From contig NZ_WMEF01000002.1 in NCBI RefSeq assembly GCF_009724685.1, forward strand, positions 62,001-126,000: a stretch of DNA of 64,000 bases. The letters are read 5' to 3'. The stretch is from Lysinibacillus cavernae (GTDB lineage: Bacteria > Bacillota > Bacilli > Bacillales_A > Planococcaceae). Under the pieces are notes generated by a model. It was not told the DNA's origin. It searched no databases and was given only the letters and a program-made list of their open reading frames with translations. Below are positions 26,419 through 35,277 of this stretch, piece by piece (within the stretch, counting starts at the first letter, position 1; every line of letters starts with the position of its first letter). The translations under genes and the position numbers were made by a program.

Positions 26419-27579
26419 ATGAAAAAACAAATAATTTTTACACCATCATTTCTTTTTCTATTTATAAGTAATTTTTTAATTTTTATTGGATTTGAAATGT
26501 TACTACCTATCTTACCAGCCTATTTATTAAGCATAAACGCTTCGCCTATTCAAGTAGGTTTAGTGACAACGGTATTTACGATAGGTGCAATTATCATTAG
26601 ACCTTTTGTAGGGTACTATTTGATTGATAATAAGAGAAAAAATCTAGCTATAGGTGCAAGTGTTACTTTATTGATGATTACAATGTTGTATCCTTTTCTT
26701 AGCACGATTTGGTTGTTCCTATTATTACGATTTTTCCATGGAGCTGTGTGGGGAGTGTCAACTACAGCTAATAGTACAATGGCTGTAGATATCATTCCAA
26801 AAGCTAGATTAGGAGAAGGAATAGGGTATTTTTCTATTTCAACAACAGTCGGAGCTATCGTTGCACCAAGTCTAGGTATCCTTATCTATAGTTCATTTTC
26901 CTTTCATGCGTTAATCAGCTCATCCGTATTTCTGTGCTTACTAGCAGTAATAACGCTTCAATTTGTAGGTTCATCAGCTCCTACTAAATACGAGAAGCAG
27001 CCATTTCGATTTATCGAAGCCATTTTTGAAAAAGATGTATGGTTTCAGGCATTATTAACTGTTATTACGACGCTAGGCTTTGGAGCTATCATTACCTTCT
27101 TGGTTCTGTATGGAGAACAAAAGGGATTAGCACATATTTTTCTATTCTTTCTTATCAATGCGATTGTTTCTACTTTACTACGACCATTTACCGGAAAATG
27201 GTTTGATCAGAATGGACCTTGGTCTATTATCATTGTGTCCGCGATATTAGGGTTTTTATCACTTATCGTGCTATCCTATACGTCAAATAATTTGAGTCTT
27301 ATTTGTGCAGCGATTTTATTCGGTGCAGGTTATGGAACCGTTATGCCATGTTTACAAACATGGACTGTTCAAAAAGTAAGTGAGGCAAAAAGTGGTGCGG
27401 CTAATGCAACTTTCCTTTCTAGTTTTGATGTTGGTATTGGTATTAGCGCATTTGTATTAGGGATTTTAGCAGAATGGATTAGTTTAGAAATGATTTTCCG
27501 CCTTGTTAGTCTAAGTTTTATTATGGTAGCCGTGTTAGTGTACAAAGATTATTTGAATAACAAGAAAATCGATCATTAG
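26419..27579 (+). CDS. Major facilitator superfamily transporter
   Basis: The 386-residue protein has twelve predicted helices. The MFS loop motif is recognisable after helix 2 (RPFVGYYLIDNKRKNLAIG) and repeated in the second half (RPFTGKWFDQNGPW). It resembles drug or metabolite exporters of the YfcJ/YhhS class. The leader carries an inverted repeat over the ribosome site. It is a single-gene unit with a terminator. Confidence 0.85.
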   Translation: MKKQIIFTPSFLFLFISNFLIFIGFEMLLPILPAYLLSINASPIQVGLVTTVFTIGAIIIRPFVGYYLIDNKRKNLAIGASVTLLMITMLYPFLSTIWLFLLLRFFHGAVWGVSTTANSTMAVDIIPKARLGEGIGYFSISTTVGAIVAPSLGILIYSSFSFHALISSSVFLCLLAVITLQFVGSSAPTKYEKQPFRFIEAIFEKDVWFQALLTVITTLGFGAIITFLVLYGEQKGLAHIFLFFLINAIVSTLLRPFTGKWFDQNGPWSIIIVSAILGFLSLIVLSYTSNNLSLICAAILFGAGYGTVMPCLQTWTVQKVSEAKSGAANATFLSSFDVGIGISAFVLGILAEWISLEMIFRLVSLSFIMVAVLVYKDYLNNKKIDH

Positions 27580-27592
27580 TACGATCAAAAAT

Positions 27593-27636
27593 GAAAGGAC
27601 CAGTCTCAACTAAACTTGAGTGCTTGGTCCTTTTAC
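27593..27636 (+). terminator. Rho-independent terminator
   Basis: AAAGGACCA and TGGTCCTTT, plus an inner CAA/TTG pair, form the stem; a T-rich run follows. Confidence 0.75.
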
Positions 27637-27757
27637 TATTAGTAGATTGCTAATGATAAAAAATAAAGCAAGTATTTGACAGGGGATTTGGATTAGGAAA
27701 CAGAAACTAACTATGTTGCACTATTTTTTACATGAAAAGATGGGGGAGGCGAGTGTT

Positions 27758-28417
27758 ATGAAAATTGCGAAGGGTGTCGAAATGCTTGAACTGAACTATC
27801 AAGGGTTTATTATTCATCCAATGTTGTTATGGGATCAGGATATGGCGGTATTGATTGACGCAGGTTTTCCAGGGCAAATGGAAGATTTGCGTGAGGCCAT
27901 GGCACAGGTAGGTGTGTCATTGGAGCAGCTCAAGGCGATAATACTAACGCATCAGGATGTCGATCATATTGGTTGTCTTCCTGATTTATTGCAGGCGTGT
28001 GGACACCATGTTCAAGTATATGCACACGCGCTTGATAAGCCTTATATTCAAGGGGAATTCCCGCTATTGAAAGACGGCCATTTAAAGAACCCACCAAAGG
28101 GCAGGGTGGATGTGACTGTGAGCGATGGTGAAGAATTACCGTTTTGCGGTGGAATTCGGGTTATTCATACACCAGGGCATACACCAGGTCATATCAGCCT
28201 CTATTTGACGCAAAGTAAAACATTAATTGCGGGTGACTCAATGTATAGTGTGGCTAGCAACATTGAAGGCATCCACGAACCAACCGCTTTGAATTTGGAA
28301 GAAGCTCGACTTTCTATAACAAAGTACCAAAATCTCGAACTTGAAGCGGTTGTTTGCTATCACGGTGGATTAAGTAGGGGAGATGTCCTTCATCAAATTC
28401 ATCAAATCCTGTCATAA
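27758..28417 (+). CDS. Metallo-beta-lactamase-fold hydrolase
   Basis: The protein of about 219 residues has the MBL zinc signature ILTHQDVDHIG (an HxxxDH variant of HxHxDH), HTPGHTPGHISLY and the later GDSMY and CYHGG positions. It fits the glyoxalase II-like branch. ATG 27758 lies behind GGGGGAGG; the frame is open from 27713 but without a ribosome site there. The first histidine of the canonical HxHxDH is replaced (THQDVDH), as in several family members. The substrate is unknown. Confidence 0.85.
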   Translation: MKIAKGVEMLELNYQGFIIHPMLLWDQDMAVLIDAGFPGQMEDLREAMAQVGVSLEQLKAIILTHQDVDHIGCLPDLLQACGHHVQVYAHALDKPYIQGEFPLLKDGHLKNPPKGRVDVTVSDGEELPFCGGIRVIHTPGHTPGHISLYLTQSKTLIAGDSMYSVASNIEGIHEPTALNLEEARLSITKYQNLELEAVVCYHGGLSRGDVLHQIHQILS

Positions 28418-28423
28418 CGAAAA

Positions 28424-28446
28424 GACCACTCAAATGGGTGGTCTCT
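28424..28446. terminator. Bidirectional terminator
   Basis: AGACCACTC and GGGTGGTCT pair between converging genes; T-rich sequence follows on the minus strand. Confidence 0.7.
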
Positions 28447-28454
28447 ACCTGTAA

Positions 28455-29621
28455 TTATTCTGCAATCGTCTCTTGGAATGTTTTGCGACCAGGGCTTACT
28501 TTATTAATATGAATATCGATTTTGCTGATGGAGTCTTTGGTTAACGGAATTTTGCCATCCTTCTCAAGCTTTTTCCATACCTTTACATGATCGCGATAAA
28601 GGTATTCTGATAATCGAAAGACATCCGCGTCCAACTTCAATCCCTCCTCAAAGGTATCCATAATTTCTTTTTTGACTGCCTCTTCTACTTTTTTTCTTAC
28701 TTGATCCGGCGTGAGCTTGCCTTTAAAGCCATTTAACACTGTGTTAAATTTTAAGTATACTTCAAATTTAACTTGGCTATTATTTACGATTGGTTTGACA
28801 TCGACATCTAACTTTTTTATATCAACTGTTAAGTAATCACTTTTCTCATTATTTTCTAGTTGAACTGTTATTTCACCTTGCTGTGTTTCATCATTCATCC
28901 ACTCTATACCACGAGCGGCATTTCCTTTGATATAGCCCTTAAAACTATCTTTTGAGAGCATACCGACACCTGCAAAAACGGTTTCAGTTTTGGGTCCATC
29001 CATTGTCTCCCAGTTTTCATTGACGGTCACTAGAGGTATTTTCATTTCATGGTTCGGTTCATTTAAGCCAATGACTAGCTGTCTCAAATTAACAGGCTCT
29101 ACAAATGACTCCTGCTTAGCTGTGTTTTTAGGATTACTTAACTTAGTGGCAGTTGGTGATTTTTCCAATAGTGGAGAAACTAATAAAACATCCTCAATCG
29201 GGTCTTGCGTACAGTAGACCCAAATATGATATCTAGTCTCTCGAAAGCGTAAAAAAGTATCGATTACTGCAATCGCATGCTCATCTTGCATGGCACTCTC
29301 TGAGAAAAGAAGAAAGGTCATATGTCCCCAGAATACTTCTTGGTCCATTGAACGATATAATTTGAATACGGCTTCTTCAATTGTTTTTCCCTTCGCTTGA
29401 CCAATTTCGGTAGGGTCAGCTTGTGGGTTAGCTTGTTCAGTTTTCGCTACGTTGGCAAAGTTGATAATTTGTAAGTATACTGTATATTCATTATCCTTGT
29501 AATCAACCCCAACACCTTGCACATAATACATTCGTTGTGGCTCTGTGACATCCCAACAACCTGACATGAGTAGTGTTGTTGTAAGCATTAATATACCAAG
29601 CACTATATTTTTTTGGCTCAT
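28455..29621 (-). CDS. Ger(x)C-type spore germination lipoprotein
   Basis: The 388-residue protein has a lipoprotein signal (LLMSGCWDVTEPQRM; lipidated Cys at about 22) and the Ger(x)C domains of the C subunit of germinant receptors: the YVQGVGVDY start and the C-terminal ELYRDHVKVWKKLEKD-like end. The C subunit normally works with GerA-type A and B membrane subunits in the spore inner membrane. None is adjacent, so this is an orphan or its partners lie elsewhere. GGGAGA precedes the ATG. Confidence 0.88.
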   Translation of the reverse strand: MSQKNIVLGILMLTTTLLMSGCWDVTEPQRMYYVQGVGVDYKDNEYTVYLQIINFANVAKTEQANPQADPTEIGQAKGKTIEEAVFKLYRSMDQEVFWGHMTFLLFSESAMQDEHAIAVIDTFLRFRETRYHIWVYCTQDPIEDVLLVSPLLEKSPTATKLSNPKNTAKQESFVEPVNLRQLVIGLNEPNHEMKIPLVTVNENWETMDGPKTETVFAGVGMLSKDSFKGYIKGNAARGIEWMNDETQQGEITVQLENNEKSDYLTVDIKKLDVDVKPIVNNSQVKFEVYLKFNTVLNGFKGKLTPDQVRKKVEEAVKKEIMDTFEEGLKLDADVFRLSEYLYRDHVKVWKKLEKDGKIPLTKDSISKIDIHINKVSPGRKTFQETIAE

Positions 29622-29773
29622 ATGTCTCCCTACTTTTTGAAGTTCGTGTATAGTAGTTTGGACAAGAACGAAGTGTATTATAAGTAGAGTTCGATTGAGG
29701 GATTAGTATGTAGTGAATTGAATAGGAAAGTGCCGCCCACAGCCAAAGTGACATGGGGACAGCACGAGTTGAT

Positions 29774-30019
29774 TTAGTGGAAATATTTTTCGACGCGTTG
29801 AACGACTTCGTTTGCCGATAGCCCATCCGCATCAATAACAGGACCTTCCATGATTGGATCACTAATTCCCATCACATCTCGGTCCTGACCTGTAATAATA
29901 CAAGCATCACATTTTTTTGCATCCTCTTCATTGCGAAGCTGGATTACTTCATAGCCCTTTGCTTTTAAAGCATCCTCGATATTAGATAATGATTGTTCAA
30001 CACCAATAATTCTAGACAT
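29774..30019 (-). CDS. YkuS/UPF0180 family protein
   Basis: The 81-residue product closely follows B. subtilis YkuS as I remember it: [20 protein letters not shown], a [16 protein letters not shown] centre and [14 protein letters not shown]. The family has no assigned biochemical role. AGGAGG at the proper distance supports ATG 30019 over GTG 30028. It is monocistronic. Confidence 0.88.
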   Translation of the reverse strand: MSRIIGVEQSLSNIEDALKAKGYEVIQLRNEEDAKKCDACIITGQDRDVMGISDPIMEGPVIDADGLSANEVVQRVEKYFH

Positions 30020-30121
30020 TCTGTCCACCTCCTACAAATAATGTGCCATTACAGGTTGCTCATTATTCATATTATTTTTAAGTGAAGGTGAATAATTTCC
30101 TAAAATTATTGACAACATGAT

Positions 30122-31099
30122 CTAACGATATGTTCTTAATAGTGGCTGTGTACTACATCTAAAGGAACCTCCGAAACTTCGAGAGATGTTAAAATTTACA
30201 TATTCGACAGTGATACCTCTTTGTTCTAATTGGTCACCAATCCATTTAAATTCTTCATCTGTAATGTAGACATGTTCATTGACTGGTAAACCGTTTGTAG
30301 CTAATCGTGCGGCATCTTCTAAGGAAACGTGAATTTTGTCCCAATCCTTTAGTTGTTCAGGTATGCCGTTTACAAGTGCTTCTTCACATACAATCATAAG
30401 ACCTTCTCTTACCAAACTTAGCGCACAATCCAAATGGAGAATGGTCGGATGAAGCGGTACTTCTACAACTATATAATCGACGTTGCTTGCTAAGTTACGA
30501 AGCCACTGAACACCATTTTTATTCGAAGCTAGTCCTGAATTACCAACGAAAATAGTTTTATCTAGGACTAACACATCGCCACCCTCTAAAAATGGACCAG
30601 CTTCACAATCCTGTCCTTCGCCAATATCAGGCTTTGGTATCGAGACATAGAAACATTGATTTTCGTTTGCTTCCTGTGCCAATATATTACGCACTGGTAA
30701 GATTTCGTTGCGTCGATGTGGAAAGCGAAGTGAGCCTTCGATTAAAAAGTGGCCAATTGTGAAAAAGGGATCTCGGACAAAGAAATTACTATAGCCATCT
30801 TCTTTCCCTAACTCTTTTTCATAGTTTGTTAAAAGTCTTGGCACTTGTACTTCAACACCATACTTTTCTAACACTTTCTTTAAATTCGCCCTTTCCAATT
30901 CCCATTGCTGTTGTCTTTCTGGGAAAACTTCTTTGAAATTTTTACCAAGTGTATTGGCACCTTCATAAAGTGCTAACGTTTCTTCTGTTAAAAAATCATC
31001 ATCTGTTTGATCCTCTGTAGCGGGGAAAGCAAATTCTGATTGAGCCATAACAACTCTTTTTAAAGGAGCAAACTCACTTTGAACAAAAATATTACGCAT
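30122..31099 (-). CDS. Amidinotransferase / arginine-deiminase-fold enzyme
   Basis: The 325-residue protein has the pentein fold of glycine and scyllo-inosamine amidinotransferases and dimethylarginine hydrolases. The Glu/Asp pair is in GPFLEGGDVLVL, the histidine in HPTILHLDCALSLV, and the catalytic cysteine near the C terminus in SRSFGGSFRCST. FVRDPFFTIG is the typical N-terminal substrate segment. It acts on guanidine-type substrates. AGGAGG precedes the ATG. No biosynthetic neighbours help identify the substrate. Confidence 0.85.
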   Translation of the reverse strand: MRNIFVQSEFAPLKRVVMAQSEFAFPATEDQTDDDFLTEETLALYEGANTLGKNFKEVFPERQQQWELERANLKKVLEKYGVEVQVPRLLTNYEKELGKEDGYSNFFVRDPFFTIGHFLIEGSLRFPHRRNEILPVRNILAQEANENQCFYVSIPKPDIGEGQDCEAGPFLEGGDVLVLDKTIFVGNSGLASNKNGVQWLRNLASNVDYIVVEVPLHPTILHLDCALSLVREGLMIVCEEALVNGIPEQLKDWDKIHVSLEDAARLATNGLPVNEHVYITDEEFKWIGDQLEQRGITVEYVNFNISRSFGGSFRCSTQPLLRTYR

Positions 31100-31219
31100 A
31101 GTACTTCCTCCTGTTGTATGATTTAGAGAAAAATAGTAGTATATTTTCCTTCGTTGTTACCTTATGCTAAGGTATATAGTAAGTACATAGTCAAGAAAGG
31201 GTTGTAAGGTGGTGAAAAG

Positions 31220-31417
31220 ATGGGCATTGCAGAAGTGTTGACCACTGTCTTTGTCGTATTGAAGTTAACGGATGTCATTACATGGTCGTGGTGGCTTGTG
31301 TTATTACCAGCCATTATCTCATTTAGTTTTTACGCAATTATTTTAGTGGTGAAGCTCGTCACGGTATTGATTGCTGTGGTAGCAGTGAAAAAACGAGAAA
31401 AGAGGGCGGGTCTATGA
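31220..31417 (+). CDS. Small membrane protein of the transmembrane Fragile-X-F type
   Basis: The 65-residue product has two transmembrane helices; VFVVLKLTDVITWSWWLVLLP matches the short, mostly phage- and plasmid-borne family called transmembrane Fragile-X-F protein. AAGGTGG precedes the ATG. The next tiny frame overlaps its stop. It could be a stray phage gene. The function is unknown. Confidence 0.7.
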   Translation: MGIAEVLTTVFVVLKLTDVITWSWWLVLLPAIISFSFYAIILVVKLVTVLIAVVAVKKREKRAGL

Positions 31418-31500
31418 TTAAAGTAAGGCACTTTCATTTTGAAAGCGAGATTGTTCTGTACAATAAACATCACACCGTAAAGCATGAATCAAGGTCTTGA
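31414..31500 (+). CDS. Possible 28-residue product coupled to the upstream gene
   Basis: ATG at 31414 overlaps the stop of the upstream gene by four bases, a coupling arrangement. The product (MIKVRHFHFESEIVLYN...) is histidine-rich and very short. It may be a genuine phage-type micro-ORF or a truncated remnant. Confidence 0.3.
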   Translation: MIKVRHFHFESEIVLYNKHHTVKHESRS

Positions 31501-31830
31501 AAACGGTAATTGGCAGGGGGATAAATTAAATTGCACTTTAAAAACGATATACCAACATTTTGATTAATTGGTCCACTCAATGTTCGTGAGGTATGAAAAT
31601 AGCCACCTCCAGAAAGGAAGTGGCTGCACGCACTCTTAAACTAAAGCACTTCGTTAATTGAAAAGGTGCCCTTATAAATTGCGAAAAAAGAACTCAAAGT
31701 TCTTGGCTATTCGTAAAAAGTAGTGGCTTGTTTTTTATTAATTTACTAAAAGTGTTCATTGAATGTATATTTTCTTACCATCATCGCACTTAATATTTTG
31801 TGCCGTTTCTCTGTTGCACCATATCTTTTC
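31501..31830. other. Intergenic stretch with hairpins only
   Basis: No gene is seen. Hairpins at about 31600-31630 (GCCACCTCC/GGAAGTGGC) and 31690-31706 (AAGAACT/AGTTCTT) could end transcripts from either side. Confidence 0.4.
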
Positions 31831-32433
31831 TTAGATAGAGTCAAGCCAAGAATGACCAGTTGGAAATTGTCTTTTCAAAGCCATTTTTAGCCAATCCTTT
31901 TGTTCAGGCAGTAAATAAGGAAGTATTGTTTGAAAATCTTTCGTATCTTTTTCTCTAATGTTAGAACTTCCACCTTTATAAAGGAGTTGAATCTCAGGTC
32001 TCAGGTAAGGTATTTTTTCATATGTTCTTAAAAATATATCCTCTATATCTCGTCGAATCGTTTTTTCTCTCCTGTATATCCAGTTTTGTTCCTCTATATC
32101 TACTAACATAATCTGAAAAGCCCAGGGAGAGTTACTGCCTTTGCTAATCCAAATGTCATTGGTAGTTTCTAAAAATTCACCTTCTTGCCAAAGAGCAAGT
32201 TTCCCACTTTCTGCTTTGTATAACATCCAATCATCCGACAAATGGCGATAAGTTGTTAATTGTTCATCTCGAAGTATTATTACATCTATATCTTTATGTA
32301 CTCTGGATTGTTTCCCTAAATGTAAATCTAAAGCCCATCCCCCTGCAATACCCCATTTAATCGGAATAGTGGAAAAGAGATTATTAATTTCAGTTACGGT
32401 GATTGGTTCCCAGTTATCTATGTCTGTTCTCAA
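31831..32433 (-). CDS. Aminoglycoside-adenylyltransferase-like nucleotidyltransferase
   Basis: The 200-residue protein has the nucleotidyltransferase core GIAGGWALDLHLGKQSRVHKDIDVIILR, with the GGWALD loop and the metal-binding D-x-D of HKDIDV. This is the ANT(2'')/LinB-like group that adenylylates drugs, though many members have unknown substrates. It starts with TTG at 32433 behind AGGAGG. It stands alone between a small membrane gene and a sigma-factor relic. Confidence 0.75.
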   Translation of the reverse strand: MRTDIDNWEPITVTEINNLFSTIPIKWGIAGGWALDLHLGKQSRVHKDIDVIILRDEQLTTYRHLSDDWMLYKAESGKLALWQEGEFLETTNDIWISKGSNSPWAFQIMLVDIEEQNWIYRREKTIRRDIEDIFLRTYEKIPYLRPEIQLLYKGGSSNIREKDTKDFQTILPYLLPEQKDWLKMALKRQFPTGHSWLDSI

Positions 32434-32639
32434 AAAAATATCCTCCTAAACAATCAAATTGGCATTATTATTGACGCTATTCCCAATGATTGCATTTATT
32501 TCAAACTATTAATCTTTACTATATCCTAGCAAACTTAATTTTAAATCTTTATTAATCGTAATTGTTTATTCAAAACCTTTTATTTATTTTATACAGTTCT
32601 ATAAATACAGGTGACTCTTCTATAGCTGTGCTCCTCAGA

Positions 32640-32966
32640 AAAATTATATAAAACAATTTATCATGGCATTATCAAAAGGGGATATTCATGGAGTAACCCA
32701 TTTGTTATCTAATGATGTTCTATTTGCTGCGGATGGAGGGGGTAATGTTAGAACGGCAATGGAGGGAGGGAGAGAGCGAGTCAAAGAAGTTTTTCTTTGG
32801 AAAAAGTGCTACTGTAGCTATAGTAAATAATCAATATGGCATAGTAGCCACTGAAAATAAAAAAATAACAGGCGTTTTTTGTTTTGACTGGCATTCTTCA
32901 ACCCAAACGATTAAAAAAATTTTCTATATAGTAGATCCAAATAAGTTGAAATATCATCCTTTTTAA
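32640..32966 (+). pseudogene. 3' relic of an ECF41 (SigJ-like) sigma factor gene
   Basis: From 32664 the frame reads MALSKGDIHGVTHLLSNDV then LFAADGGGNVRTA, the SnoaL-like C-terminal domain of SigJ/ECF41 factors. A one-base insertion near 32778 shifts the frame, after which it continues as FFFGKSATVAIVNNQYGIVA and ends FYIVDPNKLKYHPF, again matching the end of that domain. The sigma domains 2 and 4 are absent. The remaining open frame (32712-32966) is not a functional gene. Confidence 0.75.
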
Positions 32967-33053
32967 GGGTGCGTTGGTATACGGATTGCTCTTTTTTAAG
33001 AGCTGTCCGTATTTTTTTGAACCAACCTACACGTTTCTATCCCTACCGCACGA

Positions 33054-33629
33054 TTATTTGATTAGTTCATAGGTTTTCACAGCAGGAGGAACAAAGCTTT
33101 CACACTTATCTACTAGTGCTGATGCGTCTTCATCGACAATGAGTGCCTCACGATATTGTGCTTTTAAAAATTGTTCATGCTGCATATGGTCAAAAAATGA
33201 AATTAATAAATCAAAATAGCGTTCAATATTGAAAATAGCGCAAGGTTTTTGATGAAGGCCGATTTGATTCCAAGTAAATACTTCAAAAAATTCTTCTAAT
33301 GTACCAGGACCACCAGGGAGCGCGATAAAGCCATCTGCTAGTTCCATCATTTTACTTTTACGTTCATGCATTGTGTTCACAACGATTAGCTCTGATAACT
33401 GCTGATGAGCAATTTCGCGTTCTTCTAATAATGTCGGAATCACCCCAATGACCTTTCCACCTTCTTGCAGAACCGTATTCGCTACTGTAGCCATGATGCC
33501 AACACTAGCACCACCATAAATGAGGGTAATTTGACGCTTTGCTAATTCTTTACCTAATTGAATCGCACCTTCGCGATATGCGTCCGAAGCGCCGATACTT
33601 GATCCACAAAATACTGCAATACTTTTCAT
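33054..33629 (-). CDS. LOG-family protein (cytokinin riboside 5'-monophosphate phosphoribohydrolase type)
   Basis: The product of about 191 residues starts MKSIAVFCGSSIGASDAY and contains the family signature LPGGPGTLEEFFEVFTW, plus the nucleotide-binding YGGASVGIMATVA. These enzymes cleave nucleoside monophosphates to base and ribose 5-phosphate. GGAGGAAT favours ATG 33629 over an upstream start at 33644. It is monocistronic. Confidence 0.9.
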   Translation of the reverse strand: MKSIAVFCGSSIGASDAYREGAIQLGKELAKRQITLIYGGASVGIMATVANTVLQEGGKVIGVIPTLLEEREIAHQQLSELIVVNTMHERKSKMMELADGFIALPGGPGTLEEFFEVFTWNQIGLHQKPCAIFNIERYFDLLISFFDHMQHEQFLKAQYREALIVDEDASALVDKCESFVPPAVKTYELIK

Positions 33630-33689
33630 AGTTGATTCCTCCATATCTAGTCAAATACTATTATCTTGATTCAGCAAATGTTTTTGTAC

Positions 33690-33890
33690 CGAAAGTGAAG
33701 GGCTAGACTCCACTATCGATGGGAAACGAACGTCAGCTGAAAGAGGGGAACATCATTAAAATGCGCCACGTTCTATGGCAATGACGGTGTAACAAACATC
33801 ATGTTGCCCCAAAGCCCCGAAGGATGTCACTAGGAGCTTTTCGAGCCAGCTCGAAAAAACTGGACTCCATGACGCCGAGGCTCAATTAAT
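33690..33890. other. Higher-GC structured intergenic element, unassigned
   Basis: This 200-bp stretch is visibly richer in GC than its neighbours, has no open frame, and contains nested inverted repeats: GGGGAACAT with ATGTTGCCCC, GCCA with TGGC inside it, and TTTTCGAGC with GCTCGAAAA. It could be a structured RNA or a dispersed repeat. It ends just before the promoter of the MazG gene. Confidence 0.4.
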
Positions 33891-33932
33891 AGTATAATTT
33901 ATTTTAAAGTGGAAAGGAATGGAGGAAAAGCA

Positions 33933-34250
33933 ATGGAATTAAATGAATTTCAGCATTGGGTGAAGGATTATTATGAGGCACGAGGTTGGTCAGAGCTCAA
34001 TATTTTTACACGTATTGGCTTTCTAGCAGAGGAAACAGGTGAGGTTGCAAGAGCAATACGAGCAATAGAAATTGGTAGGGATCGACCAGATGAAAAAACG
34101 AACTCCTATGAGGAAAATAAACAAGAGCTTGTCGAAGAACTAGGCGATGTATTAGGGAATATTACTGTGATTGCGAACCAATATGATATTCCATTAGCAG
34201 AAATATTTGCAGCTCATCAAGACAAACTGTTGAAGCGTTATCAAGAGTAG
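33933..34250 (+). CDS. MazG-like nucleotide pyrophosphohydrolase
   Basis: The 105-residue product has the all-alpha NTP pyrophosphatase motif: FLAEETGEVARAI followed later by ELVEELGDVLGNI (the ExxE...ExxD metal ligands). Such enzymes hydrolyse non-canonical NTPs to NMP and pyrophosphate. ATG 33933 has GGAGG upstream; the start at 33909 does not. The next gene begins 12 bp after the stop. Confidence 0.88.
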   Translation: MELNEFQHWVKDYYEARGWSELNIFTRIGFLAEETGEVARAIRAIEIGRDRPDEKTNSYEENKQELVEELGDVLGNITVIANQYDIPLAEIFAAHQDKLLKRYQE

Positions 34251-34261
34251 GGGGGCTTCAG

Positions 34262-34705
34262 GTGGAGTATCAAATCGAGGTTTTATGCGAACAGCATGAT
34301 GATTTTAGGACCTTTTTAACTGAAAAAATTCGAGCGTACAATAATGAACACTCCTTTCACCATCGAGAAAGTAGGCAGAAGGGTGCGGTTCGTCCTTTAC
34401 ATTTGATTGTCACGGATCAACAGCAGCAATGGATTGGTGGTATGACGGCTGAAGTTTATTGGGGCTGGCTGGAAATACATAAATTTTGGTTTAGTGAAGC
34501 GTATCGTGGAAAAGGCATTGGCAGTAAATTGTTAGCACAGGCAGAGGAGACAGCTCAGAAGATGGGGGCTACGAAAGCTCTGCTAACAACCTACGAGTTT
34601 CAAGCCCGTACATTTTATGAGGCTCAAGGCTATCAAGTAGTGGGGGAAATTAAAGATTATCCGCCAGGCAGTAGCTATTATTCAATGGTGAAAACGTTGA
34701 AGTAA
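34262..34705 (+). CDS. GNAT acetyltransferase
   Basis: The 147-residue protein has the acetyl-CoA loop SEAYRGKGIGSKLLAQAEETA and the C-terminal TYEFQARTFYEAQGYQVVGEI. It starts with GTG at 34262, seven bases after GGGGGG. It follows the MazG-type gene closely and is probably co-transcribed. The substrate is unknown. Confidence 0.85.
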   Translation: MEYQIEVLCEQHDDFRTFLTEKIRAYNNEHSFHHRESRQKGAVRPLHLIVTDQQQQWIGGMTAEVYWGWLEIHKFWFSEAYRGKGIGSKLLAQAEETAQKMGATKALLTTYEFQARTFYEAQGYQVVGEIKDYPPGSSYYSMVKTLK

Positions 34706-34738
34706 GGAAGGGCTGTCTAGAGAAAAAGACAGCCTATT

Positions 34739-35191
34739 TTAATTGACGTCCCCTAAATAAATCGTTGTTTTTTGACCCTGTACATATTGTTGTAATAGAG
34801 GGATGATTGCTTTCGGATAAAGTCTGTAAGTATGTAGCTTTTCTATTGGTATCCATTCTGTCCCGACTTGATGACTATCTGGATTTGTTGGCTGACAGGC
34901 TAGCGTATGTAACTGACATAGAAAATAATATTCTACTTGGTGAACAGCTGCATCAAAGGCGGCATGTTCATGATTTTTTCCGATGTATTCACGAATAAAA
35001 AGTAGCTCCCCGATATGAACAGAAGACCCAATTTCTTCGAGACATTCTCTTTGCAGTGTCTCGTGGAATGTTTCTCCATGTTCTTGTCCGCCTCCTGGGC
35101 AAAGATAAAAATAGCCCTCTGGATCTTGGTTTTTTGTCAGTAATATTTTTCCATCGTCAATAATGATAGCTTTTAAAGAATTTCTGATCAT
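34739..35191 (-). CDS. Nudix hydrolase
   Basis: The 150-residue product carries a complete Nudix box (GxxxxxETFHETLQRECLEEIG, preceded by CPGGGQEHG). Nudix enzymes hydrolyse nucleoside diphosphates linked to another group. AAAGGAG directly abuts the ATG at 35197, so ATG 35191, six bases on, is the better start. It converges on the GNAT gene; hairpin sequence (GGCTGTCT...AGACAGCC) at about 34709-34735 lies between them. Confidence 0.88.
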   Translation of the reverse strand: MIRNSLKAIIIDDGKILLTKNQDPEGYFYLCPGGGQEHGETFHETLQRECLEEIGSSVHIGELLFIREYIGKNHEHAAFDAAVHQVEYYFLCQLHTLACQPTNPDSHQVGTEWIPIEKLHTYRLYPKAIIPLLQQYVQGQKTTIYLGDVN

Positions 35192-35277
35192 AGGCATCTC
35201 CTTTTGGTTGTTAATTTTTAATGCATTGACTAAAACGCTTCATGAATGTCTACCTTAGTAAAAAGGGGAGATGAAGC

